From assembly GCA_951799405.1 (NCBI GenBank), contig OX637339.1:7564001-7628000 (forward strand): a DNA stretch of 64,000 bases, written 5' to 3'. A program made the position numbers and the translations under genes. Shown here in pieces: positions 19,501 through 28,998 of this stretch. Positions within the stretch are counted from its first letter, which is position 1. Each line of letters begins with the position of its first letter. A model generated the notes under the pieces. That model searched no databases. It was not told the DNA's origin and worked only from the letters and a program-made list of their open reading frames with translations. The DNA comes from Agapetus fuscipes. Taxonomy: Eukaryota > Arthropoda > Insecta > Trichoptera > Glossosomatidae.

Positions 19501-20778
19501 ATTAGGGCCCATAGCACAAAGCGCTAGGGGCTCCGCCTTTTCTTCGGCCGCGGCTTGCAAATTCAAGTTGAAATGCAGGCTAGTATGGTGGGATCGATTA
19601 CAAACGCTGCATCTTCCCTTTGATTTACAATTCTTGAGTTTATGCATCGTACTTAGACAATTGACACATAATTTCTTTGATTTTATAAAATTGTACCTTT
19701 CCCGAGCGTCCAGGATAGTGTATTTCGGACACTGGTACAACTTTGAATGGTTGTTGTCTCCGCACAACAAACATTTGTCAGTATTAACTGTAACAAATGT
19801 TCTAACGTTTTTCTGGGAAGCTGAGGGCTTGCGCGGCATCGCGTTAATTTGATTGTTAATTTTACTGCTTCTACTTCCGTTTGCGCGCTGTAGTATTCGC
19901 GAGTAATTTCTAATGAATTCCACAAATTTTATTGAATCTACTGAGTCTGAAGAATCTTGTATAGAAACTTCAAAAGCCTTAATCGTATCCATGTCAAGTT
20001 TCTTACACGCAATGTGTATGAATATAAAGTCTTCTAGATTCTCCATGTTCAACTGTTTGATTGCAGCAGTTAAACCTGAAAATAGATCAATAAAGTCCTC
20101 CAAGTTTGAGGCAGATGGTTCCTTCACTGCAGGAATATTTAACAATTTCTCTAGATAAGTTGTTGCCAGAACGCGCTTATCGTTGTATTTCTTGACCAAC
20201 GAATTCCATAAAATTGTATAATTTTGAGCAGTTGGCAATAAACCTTGGCAAATGCTTTGAGCTTTTCCTACCAGTTTTCCAACTAAATATTGAATCTTTT
20301 CACCTTCCGTTAGACTGTCATTCTCATGGACCATAGATTTAAAATTTTCATAAAACACCGGCCAATTGTTTACATCTCCGTTGAAGGCACACAGCTCTAA
20401 TCGTGGTAGTTGGATGCTCCTTTTTAAAGGAATATCATTTGCACTTGAGGATTTTGTTGTGTCTTTTAAATTCTCGTAAGTATATTTAATTTCAGCGTAT
20501 AAATCTTCAAATGTCAGAATAATATTATTATCTGATGCTTCATCTTCCTCACTTTCTGCAATTAAATCATTTTTTTCTTTTACCAGTAATAAAAATTCTT
20601 TACGCCAGTTGTCAATGCCTGCCGCGTGCACTTTAAATTTCCGCAAATAAATTTCTCCCAAATGAATTGAATTAATGGTATCGAAAATGCATTGTGCCCG
20701 TTCCAAGTACGTCTCTATCTCATTCTGGAGGCGCTCCTTACGTCGTTGAAATGCCCGTTTCTCGCGTTCTGACGTCAT
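16600..20778 (-). CDS. BEL/Pao Gag-Pol polyprotein, C-terminally truncated
   Basis: A single uninterrupted 1392-residue frame starting at an ATG 442 bases inside the 5' LTR. Order by residue: N-terminal coiled region (1-100); gag-like DUF1759 region (about 125-300, starting LPRLELCAFNGDV); Cys/His knuckles (336-402, CLLCG, CVNCL, CSVC); aspartic protease with LLDSAS (456-461); reverse transcriptase with YMDD at 864-867; Pao-type connection; RNase H with Asp in GFADAS (1036-1041), Glu in ARLELSG (1081-1087), Asp in FSDST (1114-1118) and NPADCLSRG (1159-1167); integrase HHCC zinc finger (His1345, His1350, Cys1380, Cys1383). It stops nine residues later. The DDE integrase core and C-terminal domain are absent. 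All other catalytic residues I can check are present, so the element can probably make cDNA but not integrate it unaided. Confidence 0.95.
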   Translation of the reverse strand: MTSEREKRAFQRRKERLQNEIETYLERAQCIFDTINSIHLGEIYLRKFKVHAAGIDNWRKEFLLLVKEKNDLIAESEEDEASDNNIILTFEDLYAEIKYTYENLKDTTKSSSANDIPLKRSIQLPRLELCAFNGDVNNWPVFYENFKSMVHENDSLTEGEKIQYLVGKLVGKAQSICQGLLPTAQNYTILWNSLVKKYNDKRVLATTYLEKLLNIPAVKEPSASNLEDFIDLFSGLTAAIKQLNMENLEDFIFIHIACKKLDMDTIKAFEVSIQDSSDSVDSIKFVEFIRNYSRILQRANGSRSSKINNQINAMPRKPSASQKNVRTFVTVNTDKCLLCGDNNHSKLYQCPKYTILDARERYNFIKSKKLCVNCLSTMHKLKNCKSKGRCSVCNRSHHTSLHFNLNLQAAAEEKAEPLALCAMGPNSSEVESTVLLGTVCCVILDKRGQRHTIRALLDSASQRDIITASCCRELHLDVKTTRDKVVSGIGDIVNPIKGVTTITLLSRVEKSVNFKLSPLVVNQITDKIPVANINIENLEYLKSLRLADEKYFIPGKIDMILGADVFSRVIKHNTISRNLGEPVALDTLFGYVILGKVPVLPAIKTDYCFFSTIEIEMKNILELEDVPDVSTPQIEELVCEEKYTSTTTRDETGRFSVMLPFKTDLGQLGDSQRAAERRFYALERKLLSNSSVNLEYDLNIKKHIQEEYLNSVNINSDQCLSLQYIAPHHAAIRENKSTTKVRAVIDASMKTTSGLSLNDVLHTGRNLQNDLFKIILHFRLFPVALSADIRKMYMQILVNKEHRCYQRVLYRFDKNDPLQLFEFTRVPFGLKCSPYLAMRTVRRLIDDERTRFPLAALVAERDIYMDDLVSSCLNDEEAIALSNQLIELFLAGGFELVKFSSNSPSVMGGIPSACRISEAVEFSSEDQCTILGLHWLPGKDVFTFSVTNKFRKCTKRNILSTIARFWDLMGFVAPVIVTAKLMIKFLWEHKIDWDDCPPQSIISTWENYESELPLLQSIQLPRHTGVTQESIISLLGFADASERAYGAVIYIHVYNPPSKRGEISLACAKSRVAPSRTISLARLELSGILILSKLMRVVIDTYSTRCQINNVYAFSDSTVALAWVHSHPSRWQTFIANRVTIIQDNIPPSQFYHIAWKDNPADCLSRGLTPAQLIDHPLWFKGPAFARSPIEEWNFCKFDPNTIENPPEQKIKVMTVMDNLPKQPTLLGSLAERISSWSKLLRVVIYILRFIKRLSSKFEVSHLRFAEIVIIKDLQNHHFSNEIKNAKAGKVLSPAFRKLNAFIDADGLLRVGGRLVNADLAYDSKHPIVLPGRGHMLNLIIDYYHRKFLHSGPQLLMSLLRQNFWISSARNIVRKRVQLCNTCYKVCPLPNQ

Positions 20779-21220
20779 GTTTTAATTTGGCTTTAATAAA
20801 TTAAATTTGATAAATTAATAATAATTTTTACTAATCCCGTACGTACAAGTCCTTATTAATTGAAGTAGCAAAGAAAGAAGAAGGTTATAATAATTTTATC
20901 AAAATGTAAACAAATAATGTAAACAAAGAAAGTAAACAATGCTAGTACCTAGGTAGTTACTTATACCGCGGGCTTAATTCGAATGTACCTAAAATGCAAG
21001 AGATAGGTATACTTACAAGGCAATTAAAGAATTAACCCGCACTTCGATTCCAAAGCGATAATTATGATAATAATGTATGAACGCGTCACGAATTGCATTT
21101 TTGTAGCAATAAAAATGGCGAATAATTTTTTGAATCCGATTTCAAACTATAAGAATCTGAATTAATATTACGTACATCTAGTTTCTAATTTACGATCCGG
21201 TTCTGTTAGGACCAAAATTA
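20779..21220 (-). other. BEL leader with candidate primer-binding site
   Basis: Non-coding leader between 5' LTR and ORF. Six bases inside the LTR the minus strand reads TGGTCCTAACAGAACC (about 21199-21214), which begins TGG as expected for pairing with a tRNA CCA end. I cannot name the tRNA. Confidence 0.5.
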
Positions 21221-21625
21221 TGATAACGCCAAGTTTGACGCTATCATGTGGTAATGCGAGGGGGAGGATTTTAAATCTTACTGGTTCTCGATTATCGCGA
21301 TCGGACGAACTGCCCAACAAATCTGTCTAGGCAGCCAACCAATGGAGCAAGGGGGAAGGAATCACGGAATCAAATGGTCTGGACTCACCTTATCTCCAAT
21401 GGATGCCTCTTTCGCGGAGCACTGGTCGCGTTTTTGTGTGTGGTTTCTCCTTCGTTCGCGCGCGGTGTACACTGCGATGGACACGTCTATCCAAGGCCGC
21501 GTATGAAGAAGTACTGGCTGGAGACAGGTGATTGGGCAAATCGGATAGGTCAGATTATAGGCACAAGGACAAGGATTTTATGGCCAGCTACCCATAACAA
21601 ACCTACCTAACAGTTCGCCCAAACA
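21221..21625 (-). repeat. BEL/Pao 5' LTR
   Basis: Same 405 bp as the other LTR. Followed on the right by TSD ATAGC. Confidence 0.92.
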
Positions 21626-21636
21626 ATAGCCTTATT

Positions 21637-21903
21637 TAAAAAAAAAAAAAAAAAATTTTTGAAGAGAAAAAAAATCCCCAACCTATTCTGCCAGGTCCGA
21701 AATAGGTATTTATATCATCAATTAACAATTAATTTTTGTTCATTTTAATGAATTATTTATTGATAATTTTATACCCAATGACACCTGTTGAACCAGGATC
21801 AAAACTATGGTCAAATGACCCATGTTGGGATTGAACTAACGTTATTTTATTCCAAATACACTTAAAAGATCAGCCACTTGACTCCCTCAGACATAACACC
21901 GAA
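21637..21903 (-). repeat. SINE-F, full length, minus
   Basis: Poly-A at the left (21640-21655, as A on plus, next to a T run), AT-rich body, then the complement of the tRNA-like head ending at the ACATAACACCGA-like edge near 21903. The BEL element inserted next to it. Confidence 0.7.
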
Positions 21904-22857
21904 TAAATATTGTAGGATAGATGAGATTCATATTGAAGGCATAACATAAGCATACACGTATAAGTTCTAGCTTACGCATCTGTAACAAACTGAACGGTTT
22001 TCTCAAACTTGCGTCGTAGACGTGTCTGACGTCAGGAGAAGTGTGACTTCTTCAAAGAAGAAGCTCGAACTTTTTTGTTGTTGTTGTCCGTGATCGGAAA
22101 TTGTAGGTATATGAGATAACGTTTAATGATTCATCATGTCGGCGAGTCTTCCTTATTGCATAGGATGCTTACCTAATCGCATTATATTTTAACAAATTAA
22201 AACAATTACATTTTGTTATTTTTCTGTATATTTTGTTTCTTTCAAATTAATATCAAAATGAAAATGCCACAACCATTATTTTCTTAGAATCTACAACGAT
22301 TCTCTTGTACATTTATTTCATCCAATTACAGCAGCTACAACAAAGACGCTGTTGTTCTAACACAATTTAAAGTTTAACCAGGTAGGTATTTTCCGAATGC
22401 ATCAAGCAGTCTACGAGTGCAATCCGTAGACAAAGCTCTTATTACCACCCTTCTACGACTTTAGTTGTAACTCCACTGAGATCCCTCTACGGCGTAGATC
22501 TTTTTGTTTTGTGCACTGTATTGTTAGATTTTGTAAGTTTTAACAACGCTTCATATTATTCAGATTTTTTTTTGTTATCTGGGTTCTTCCTTTATTAGCT
22601 GTCTAGTGTCTACTTTTGATTAATGCTGTAACCAAAAAACATTTAATTTTTATTTTATAGACTAGCTGACTCCACAGACGTTTTCTGGCCCAAATTGCAA
22701 TAATTTTGATAATGGCCAATTTATAGGATTTTTGGAAGAAACAACAGGTAGAAAATATTAAAAATAGAAATAAAGCATAAAAAACAAGGTAAATCTTTCA
22801 TTGAATTTTGAAATTTTCGCAAAACTTTACTTTTTTTTATATCCACTAACTTTATTT
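21904..22857. other. No gene recognised
   Basis: Unassigned. CTACGGCGTAGATC near 22489 recurs as CTACGGCGTAGACC near 60029, an otherwise unexplained short match. Confidence 0.4.
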
Positions 22858-23109
22858 AATCTCATCTAATCTAAGCCGCAAATATATGTTACATTGGAGA
22901 TTCACATTACATCCATTCTCACAAGCAGACACGTACAAGTTTGCGCTTGCACATGCCGCATGCGAACCTACAGCACAAAAACCAAATCTCAAATGGACAT
23001 ACACCCAGCAATTCTTGCCGTCCTTCCCTGAGCCAGGAGTGACATTGGCAAAGTGAACCATTTTTACAGCATGGGAGGTCAGCCGCATACCAACCTATAA
23101 GTCAAGGAA
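22858..23109 (-). repeat. Repeat A copy 5, full length
   Basis: Runs from CTCATCTAATCTAAGC to CATACCAACCTATAAGTCAA on plus. A CATGCCGCATG hairpin is present. Confidence 0.8.
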
Positions 23110-23318
23110 CTATCAAGAATCTAGATAAAAAAAATTACAAACATCATTTTAGAATAAATAAAAAACAGACAAAATTTGTCATCCATTCTCGAGTAACGCA
23201 GTTTAATTTTTATTTAAATGTTTGACTGTGTCTGTTGAGGAAATCTAAAAATCATTAAAAACAAAGTGAAAATCTCTTTACAAAATAAGTAATAATAACA
23301 CAATACTTTAAATATGAT

Positions 23319-23591
23319 CGGGGTTATAGCCGCGTGGGCCAAGAGGGCTGATCTTTCTAGCGTGTTTCGAATGGAACAACGTTGTTTCGATTCCCGCTTG
23401 GGTCACTTGACTTTAACTTTGACCCTGGTTCAACAGATGTAATTGGGTAATTATTATTTAATAATTCATTAATAATAAACGATAGTGAATTATTAAATGA
23501 TGATATTAATACCTGTTTCTGGCCAGGCAGAATAGGTTGGTGAATTGCATTCCTCTTCACAAATCTATTTAAAAAAAAAAAAAAAAAAGGC
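23319..23591 (+). repeat. SINE-F, full length, best copy
   Basis: tRNA-like head with A-box-like TAGCCGCGTGGGCC (about 23327) and box B GTTTCGATTCCCGC (about 23388); Leu/Ser-type tRNA ancestry is possible. Body has AACAGATGTAATTGGGTAAT and CTGGCCAGGCAGAATAGG; ends in an A16-type tail. Confidence 0.8.
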
Positions 23592-24049
23592 TTCGCAAAA
23601 AAATTAGACAAAAAACTCACAAAAAGCCTCTTGTTTATTTTTTTTAAGTTCGTTGAAATCTACACCTATAAAAAACGAAATATCCATGAAAAAGTAACAT
23701 TATGTTTTCATGAAAACATATGACACTTACAAGCGTAGGTGTATTTTCTAACAAATGTAGATGTCTTTGGAAAAAAATGCCATACATTTTGTAAGGAGGG
23801 AATTTTTAGTGTGCTGTTTGCTTATGCATAAGAACCATACATCAAAATAAATAACCACTGTTCTACCAAAATTTGTTTTTTCTGAAAAATAACATCCAAT
23901 CTTAGAAAATAATCTTCCTCCTCAGCTTAAGCCTTTCTCAGTCTACTTCTGGATAAAGAGCTCCTCCAATCTTCTCCATGGCTTTAAATCAGCTGCTTTG
24001 TTCTCCTTTTTATTACTTCTTCATTAGTATATTTGATAGTAGGAAGTTT
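23592..24049. other. No gene recognised
   Basis: AT-rich and unassigned. Confidence 0.45.
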
Positions 24050-24371
24050 GCAATAAGGCATCACGCTTGCCAGACGGGTTGGTGACTCACTCTTGGTTAA
24101 TTTCATCCTTACACTTCAGTTAGTCCTGGCTAGTGTCACGGCTCTCGCGACTGCTGTGACATAGGTATTACATTTTTCTCTAAAAACGCTGATGAAGCCT
24201 ATCCTCACGATATACTGCCCCGCTCACCTATTTAATCCATTCGACATTAAAATATTTAGTTGAAGGGAGTCGGCAATAAGTAACCACGTTTGCCAGACGG
24301 GCTGATGACTAGCTGTTGGTCCACTGGGACTATTTAATTTCATCCCTACCCTCCAGTCAAGCCTAGTTACT
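24050..24371 (+). repeat. Repeat G, two direct copies
   Basis: 24050-24134 and 24266-24371 share GCAATAAG, GCTTGCCAGACGGG, TTAATTTCATCC and CAGT.AGTCC. They are about 215 bases apart. No coding sense seen; family unknown. Confidence 0.5.
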
Positions 24372-24380
24372 GCCGCCGCA

Positions 24381-24636
24381 CCGTATATTCGATAGCTTAG
24401 TTGATAGAGTGCTTGCATTCCATGCCGCGAGCTCGGGTTCGAATCCCACTGAGGGTGTCAGAAATGATTTCCCGTTTCGGTGTTTATTCCAAACCCCAAA
24501 ATAAAATACCGGCAAGGTTAACTCAGCCTTCACAAAAAATGAGTACCAGCTGAAAAACCCCCCCTTCAACTGAAGTGGTTGGCGTAAGGCCAGCTCCCTT
24601 ACCTTTAAAAATAAATGGATTCCACTCACCACATAT
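24381..24636 (+). repeat. SINE-B, internal deletion
   Basis: Head with TAGCTTAGTTGATAGAGTGC and box B GGTTCGAATCC, then AAATGATTTCCCGTTTCGG, TCAACTGAAGTGGTTGG. It ends abruptly at CACCACATA where the next copy starts. Confidence 0.8.
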
Positions 24637-24641
24637 AGATA

Positions 24642-24985
24642 GTCCGGTCGATAGCTCAGGTGGTAGAGTGCTTGCATTCCATGCCGAAAGCTCGGGTTCG
24701 AATCCCACCGAGGGTGTCAGAAATGATTGCCCGTTTCGGTGTTTATTTCAAACCCCAAAATAAAATACCGGCAAGGTTTACTCAGCCTTCACAAGAAATG
24801 AGTACCAGCACTCTCGGGAACTGGGAAACCTCCACTTCAACTGAAGTGGTTGGCGTAAGGCCAGCTCCCTTACCTTTAAAAATAAATGGATTCCAATCAC
24901 CACATGCTAAACCTTCGGGAATAATGCGGCAAGAAGTTTCACTTTATGTGTATCTTAGTCGCGTTTTAGTTGCGTAGTTGCGTTG
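24642..24985 (+). repeat. SINE-B, full length, in tandem with previous
   Basis: Head 24642-24716 (TAGCTCAGGTGGTAGAGTGC; box B GGTTCGAATCC). Body and tail reach TTAGTTGCGTAGTTGCGTTG. The two tandem copies share the odd CCAGCTCCCTTACCTTTAAA and AAATGGATTCC, so one is probably a duplicate of the other. Confidence 0.85.
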
Positions 24986-24990
24986 CATAT

Positions 24991-25805
24991 CTTTAGCTTT
25001 TTAATATTCTTCTTTCTATTCTATCTGAAAAAATAATTTGATTCACACACAAAATCTAGAAGAAGTACAATATCGAACATAATTAATTTTACATTAATAG
25101 CGTATGTTAAGTTGTATACAGAATTTAATTAGCCATACTAAGCAGGTGCTGTCTGGATTTAAGGGCAGACCCACCATACAGAGGTCATCACATTGTCGTT
25201 TGTACTCTTGCTTAGCGAAGGCACAATATGTACCTATACACAGATTCCGGTCACAATGAAACAGCTTAGTGTGCTTAATACGAAGGATTATATTCGTATA
25301 CTTTGTTTTAATGATGGTGACTTAATGTCTTGTTAATTTTAAAGAAAATTAAATTATTTAGAAATAGTTAAAAATAAGTGTGTATCTATGAGAAAACCGA
25401 TCCGTGCTTCTGAAAAACGGTAAACTTTTGACATTTTTAGGGAAAAAGCAACAAAAGTTAACGGGCTATGTTTCATTACAATCAAAGAGAAAATGGTGTA
25501 AGCAAGTCGAAAGTACTTCAGGTGAAATAAATGCTCAATTTGTGAAAATATAACTATGATTTTTCAATTGTATGGCTTTTCAGTACATTTAATAATTAAC
25601 TTCAAAGATTAATTTCACGTTTTGTATATTCAACGAATCTTTATGGGAAAACTCACATTATCCTCAATGTTTTGCAAAATTCAACGGTGATTGATTTTTT
25701 TTTTACTTTTAGATTCCAAGGCTCAAAATCAATCTGATTGTTATTTAACTTAAATATTGTTTGTTTAATATAGCTATATGAAATAAGTTATTTGTGTTCT
25801 TTCAC
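24991..25805. other. No gene recognised
   Basis: AT-rich and unassigned. Confidence 0.45.
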
Positions 25806-25984
25806 CCATAGGTTAGTATGAAGCTGATGTCAACCTTGACTCAGGGAAGGTTGGCAACAGTTGTAGGACTTATTCATTTGAGGTTATGTTTTAATTTAAT
25901 GTTGTAAGTGTCTGCATGTAAGAATGCATGTTATGTGCAACTTAAACGCTACATATATTTGTGACTGAGATTATAGATAGATAG
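25806..25984 (+). repeat. Repeat A copy 6, internally deleted
   Basis: AGGTTAGTATGAAGCTGA start and AGATTATAGATAGATAGAT tail. About 60 bases of the middle are missing. Confidence 0.65.
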
Positions 25985-26205
25985 ATGCTGCATACTGTAA
26001 AAGATAGTTTATTTTGCCAATGCCATCCCTGTTTCAGGGAAGGTCGGCAAGAGTTACAGGGCTTATATTCATTTGAGATCGGGCCTTTATATTGTAGGTC
26101 CACATGCAGCATGTGTTAGCGCGAACTTATACATGCCTGCTTGTGGGAATGCGTTTAATATGATTCTTAAATAATATATCTTTGCAGCTTAGATTTAGAT
26201 TGAGA
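25985..26205 (+). repeat. Repeat A copy 7, directly behind copy 6
   Basis: Starts at the CATACTGTAAAA position (5' truncated by about 30) and is well conserved through GCAGCTTAGATTTAGATTG. Confidence 0.75.
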
Positions 26206-26704
26206 TACATAGATAGACTGTGGAAGATTCAGCACTATAATCGAAATTTCACAAAATTCTACGGTTACTGAAATGTTTTATATGACGATAAAACACAAAA
26301 GCTAAAAATCAAGCAGATTGCAGAAAACTATTTACTTAAAAGGCGATACAAAAAAACAGCTTACGAATTATAGTTGAAGGCTACAAAAGAAATGGAGGAA
26401 AAAAGTGGAACAATCTCGCAATAATGTTCCAATAAAGGTTATGCGCATCTTTATTGCGTAGGCTGGCGGGCTCTTAAGTCGGAAAGGACGTGTTCGTCCT
26501 ACAAAACGGAGAGATTGTTGTGCGGAGGAGTTGTTCGTAAATACACCATTAATGAGGGAGAGAGATCCTTCTTGTTTTCCGAGAAGAATGAGTAATAAAA
26601 AAAGAGTGAAATGAGTATCACTTATGGAAATCTTTGTCTAAGATTTTGGCTTAGTTTTTTTTTTGGATTCTCACACTTAAATATGTAATATCGATTCCAA
26701 TATC
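26206..26704. other. No gene recognised
   Basis: Unassigned. Confidence 0.45.
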
Positions 26705-26930
26705 CTGAGAAAATTGTTTACATTGCCAATGTCATCCCTGTGTAAGAGAAGGTTTGCGAGAAATGCTGGGCTTATGTTTATTTGAGATTGGGTTTTTATA
26801 TTGTAGGTCCACATGATGCGGCATGTGTTAGCGCGAACTTATACGGTTCTGCTTGTGGGAATGCATTTAATCTGAATATAAAATGATGTATATATTTGTA
26901 ACTTAGAATTAGATTTAGATATTAGGATAA
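26705..26930 (+). repeat. Repeat A copy 8
   Basis: 5' truncated. GTAGGTCCACATG and GCGAACTTATACG are intact; the tail is AATTAGATTTAGATATTAGG. Confidence 0.7.
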
Positions 26931-26931
26931 T

Positions 26932-27062
26932 TTATTTGGTGAGCGCTGTTTTTGTGTGAATTACATCTTAAAAGCCCTTTTAGAGCTTATTGTCGCTGTA
27001 GGAAGCGACAATTCTCAAGCAAGACCCAATTGCCATAAGATTGTTCTTTACAAGCGGCCAAT
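26932..27062 (-). repeat. SINE-C, minus, 3' part
   Basis: TTATTTGGTGAGCGCTG, TGTGTGAATTACATCTTAAA and CTCAAGCAAGACCCAATTG are the complement of the SINE-C body. The head is missing. Confidence 0.7.
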
Positions 27063-27206
27063 TTAAAGCATCAATGTTATATCTTTCCACTGATCAATTT
27101 AACCTCTCCAGATTTCCTTCTCCGTTTTTCTAGAAGAAAATAAATACGAGAGTAATCGCCTCTAGCGCCAATTCAAGTCAAATCGGAACGTGGATCTCTA
27201 GCTCTA

Positions 27207-27346
27207 CCCAAAGTATAAAACTGTACGTTAATACTCGACCATAGGCTTCACCAAAAATGTATGAAAACTTAAGCACTCAATAGACCTGCTGCTTAAGTTT
27301 TGAATAATGTTAGAGTGAAAGACTATGGTTGAGTCTTATACTTGGG
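27207..27346. mobile_element. MITE-L relative
   Basis: CCCAAAGTATAAAACTGTAC pairs with the inverted GTCTTATACTTGGG; an inner pair AAACTTAAGCACTCA / GCTTAAGTTTT deepens the hairpin. Left flank TA, right flank AT. Confidence 0.5.
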
Positions 27347-27639
27347 ATCAGCTGCAATCTATTCGGTTTCAATCGAAATAAAGAACTGATTCAGAATGCT
27401 GTAAATCGGACAAAGCCTTAAAGCTCTTTACTGTTTCACTAATAAGATTTTAAACGGAAAATGAGATTTTTTGTTAGACGGAAAATTTGCATAATTGTTT
27501 TATTTAAAGCTCAACTGATGGTGTCTTGAAGGATTTTTTTATAAACCTTTTTTTGTACATTATTATGATTATTAATACCAAAGAAGATAATGATTGGTTA
27601 GTAAATTTTCTAAAGTTTGTAAATCTACGAAGTGAAATT

Positions 27640-27867
27640 CATTCTTTTTGTGAATCGCACCTCAAGAGCCCTTTTCAAGCAAGACACAGTTAGTGCAAGG
27701 CTGGATAGCACTACGTCGATCAGTCTTTGATAGAGGCAGATTCTTTTTTCAATCCTGTGAAGAGAATTTTTGAAAAATGAAACATTCCTTCGTGCTCCGC
27801 CGAGATTCGATCCCACTACCCTCAAATGTAGAGTCTTAAATGTTAACCACTAGACTGCGGACCGGTA
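27640..27867 (-). repeat. SINE-C, minus, internally deleted
   Basis: The right end is the complement of the head (GTTAACCACTAGACTGCGGACC) with box B as GGATTCGATC-like sequence. About 50 bases of the body are deleted around 27675. Confidence 0.75.
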
Positions 27868-28357
27868 AAATGTCAATTTATTAAATCTTAATTTATCATT
27901 CCAACTTAGATTAAAGATTAAAGAAAGCTTTTTGTTGAAATTTTCTCAAACAAAATTTAATTCAGAATCTTTCTTGAAGATATTATATTTTCATAAATGA
28001 AGAAAGTAAAATCCACTCATTCTCGTGAAATTGGAAAACAAAACATTTGCCCTCGATAAAATATACGAGTGAGTCAATGATCTCTTTCTAGAAGTAATAT
28101 GAAATTTTCATCGATCTGAGAAGCCGAATTAAAACCGAGGAAAAGTTGTGAAACGAAGAAACTTTTAAATAAAATTTAGCAAACAAATTCAATTTATAAT
28201 TGAGGAAACAATTTGAGAATCCAATACTCAGTTAAATATTCGATTACAATTTCAAATTCTGCTCCTCCCCTTCGTTCGCTTCCAAAATGGATCTGAATCT
28301 TTAATTTTCTTTATAGTTAGCTTAATTTTTATTCTTGGATGGAAAGTTTTTCTTTGT
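27868..28357. other. No gene recognised
   Basis: AT-rich and unassigned. Confidence 0.45.
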
Positions 28358-28450
28358 ATTACTTACTTACCTACTTAATCAGCCACTTCTTGTCCACTGC
28401 TGGACATAGGCCTCCCTTTTATTTCTCCAGGCATCTCTGTCCTCGACTTT
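28358..28450 (-). pseudogene. RTE-like LINE 3' scrap
   Basis: On minus it reads EDRDAWRNKREAYVQQWTR and a stop, the same ending as the fragment at 13023-13412 (DRDGWRDMGEAYVQQWM). Confidence 0.7.
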
Positions 28451-28557
28451 ATATAAAAAAAATTAAAGCCTCATTAATTTTCAATGGTACAAAATCTCAG
28501 GTTAGATTTATTCTTTATATATGTACTCGGAATAAGAGTCTTCAGAAATCTATCTGT

Positions 28558-28795
28558 AATCTACAATCTAAGTTGTAAAGATGTATTGGCATCTAAGACT
28601 CACCGTCATGAATATGTAAGCACACGCTTACACATGCTGATGTGTACATACAAAATAAAACCAACCTCACATGAACATAAAATTTCCACTCCTGCCACTT
28701 TTCCCTGAAACGGGGTGGCGCGGCGTTGACAAAATAGAATGAATCTTTTACAGCATGTGGAGTCAGCCTCATATAAACCTATAAATCAAGGAGCT
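28558..28795 (-). repeat. Repeat A copy 9
   Basis: Complement of the full family from AATCTAAGTTGTAAAG to CCTATAAATCAAGGAG. The middle (GGGGTGGCGCGGCG) is diverged. Confidence 0.75.
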
Positions 28796-28998
28796 TTCAA
28801 TTGAAAACAACAATCTATAAGTAGCAAAGATGCAGTACAATTTTGATTGAATGTATGCCCACAAACAGACACGAGTAAGTTCGCTTACAAATGATGTATA
28901 TGTACTTACAAATTAAAGCCAAACCGTAAATGAGCACATGCCCTGCAACTTTTGCTGACCTTTCTCAAAACAGGGGTGACATAGGTAAAGTGAAAAAA

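Larger units (their letters stand above)
16074..21625 (-). mobile_element. BEL/Pao LTR retrotransposon, recent, integrase-deleted
   Basis: A 5552-bp element read on the minus strand: 5' LTR (21221-21625), leader, one 1392-codon ORF, a polypurine tract, 3' LTR (16074-16478). The 5-bp TSD ATAGC and apparently identical 405-bp LTRs mark a recent, intact insertion. BEL/Pao elements normally encode a longer polyprotein ending in integrase. Here the ORF stops after the integrase zinc-binding region and only about 120 bases separate it from the LTR, so the catalytic core cannot be present. It probably moved with integrase supplied in trans. Confidence 0.95.

Noticed and set aside
24391..24462. tRNA gene candidates (also 24642, 41548, 48073, 5546)
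   Set aside because: They have A and B boxes, but each runs directly into a SINE body, recurs in many copies, and the acceptor strands do not pair fully. They are SINE heads.
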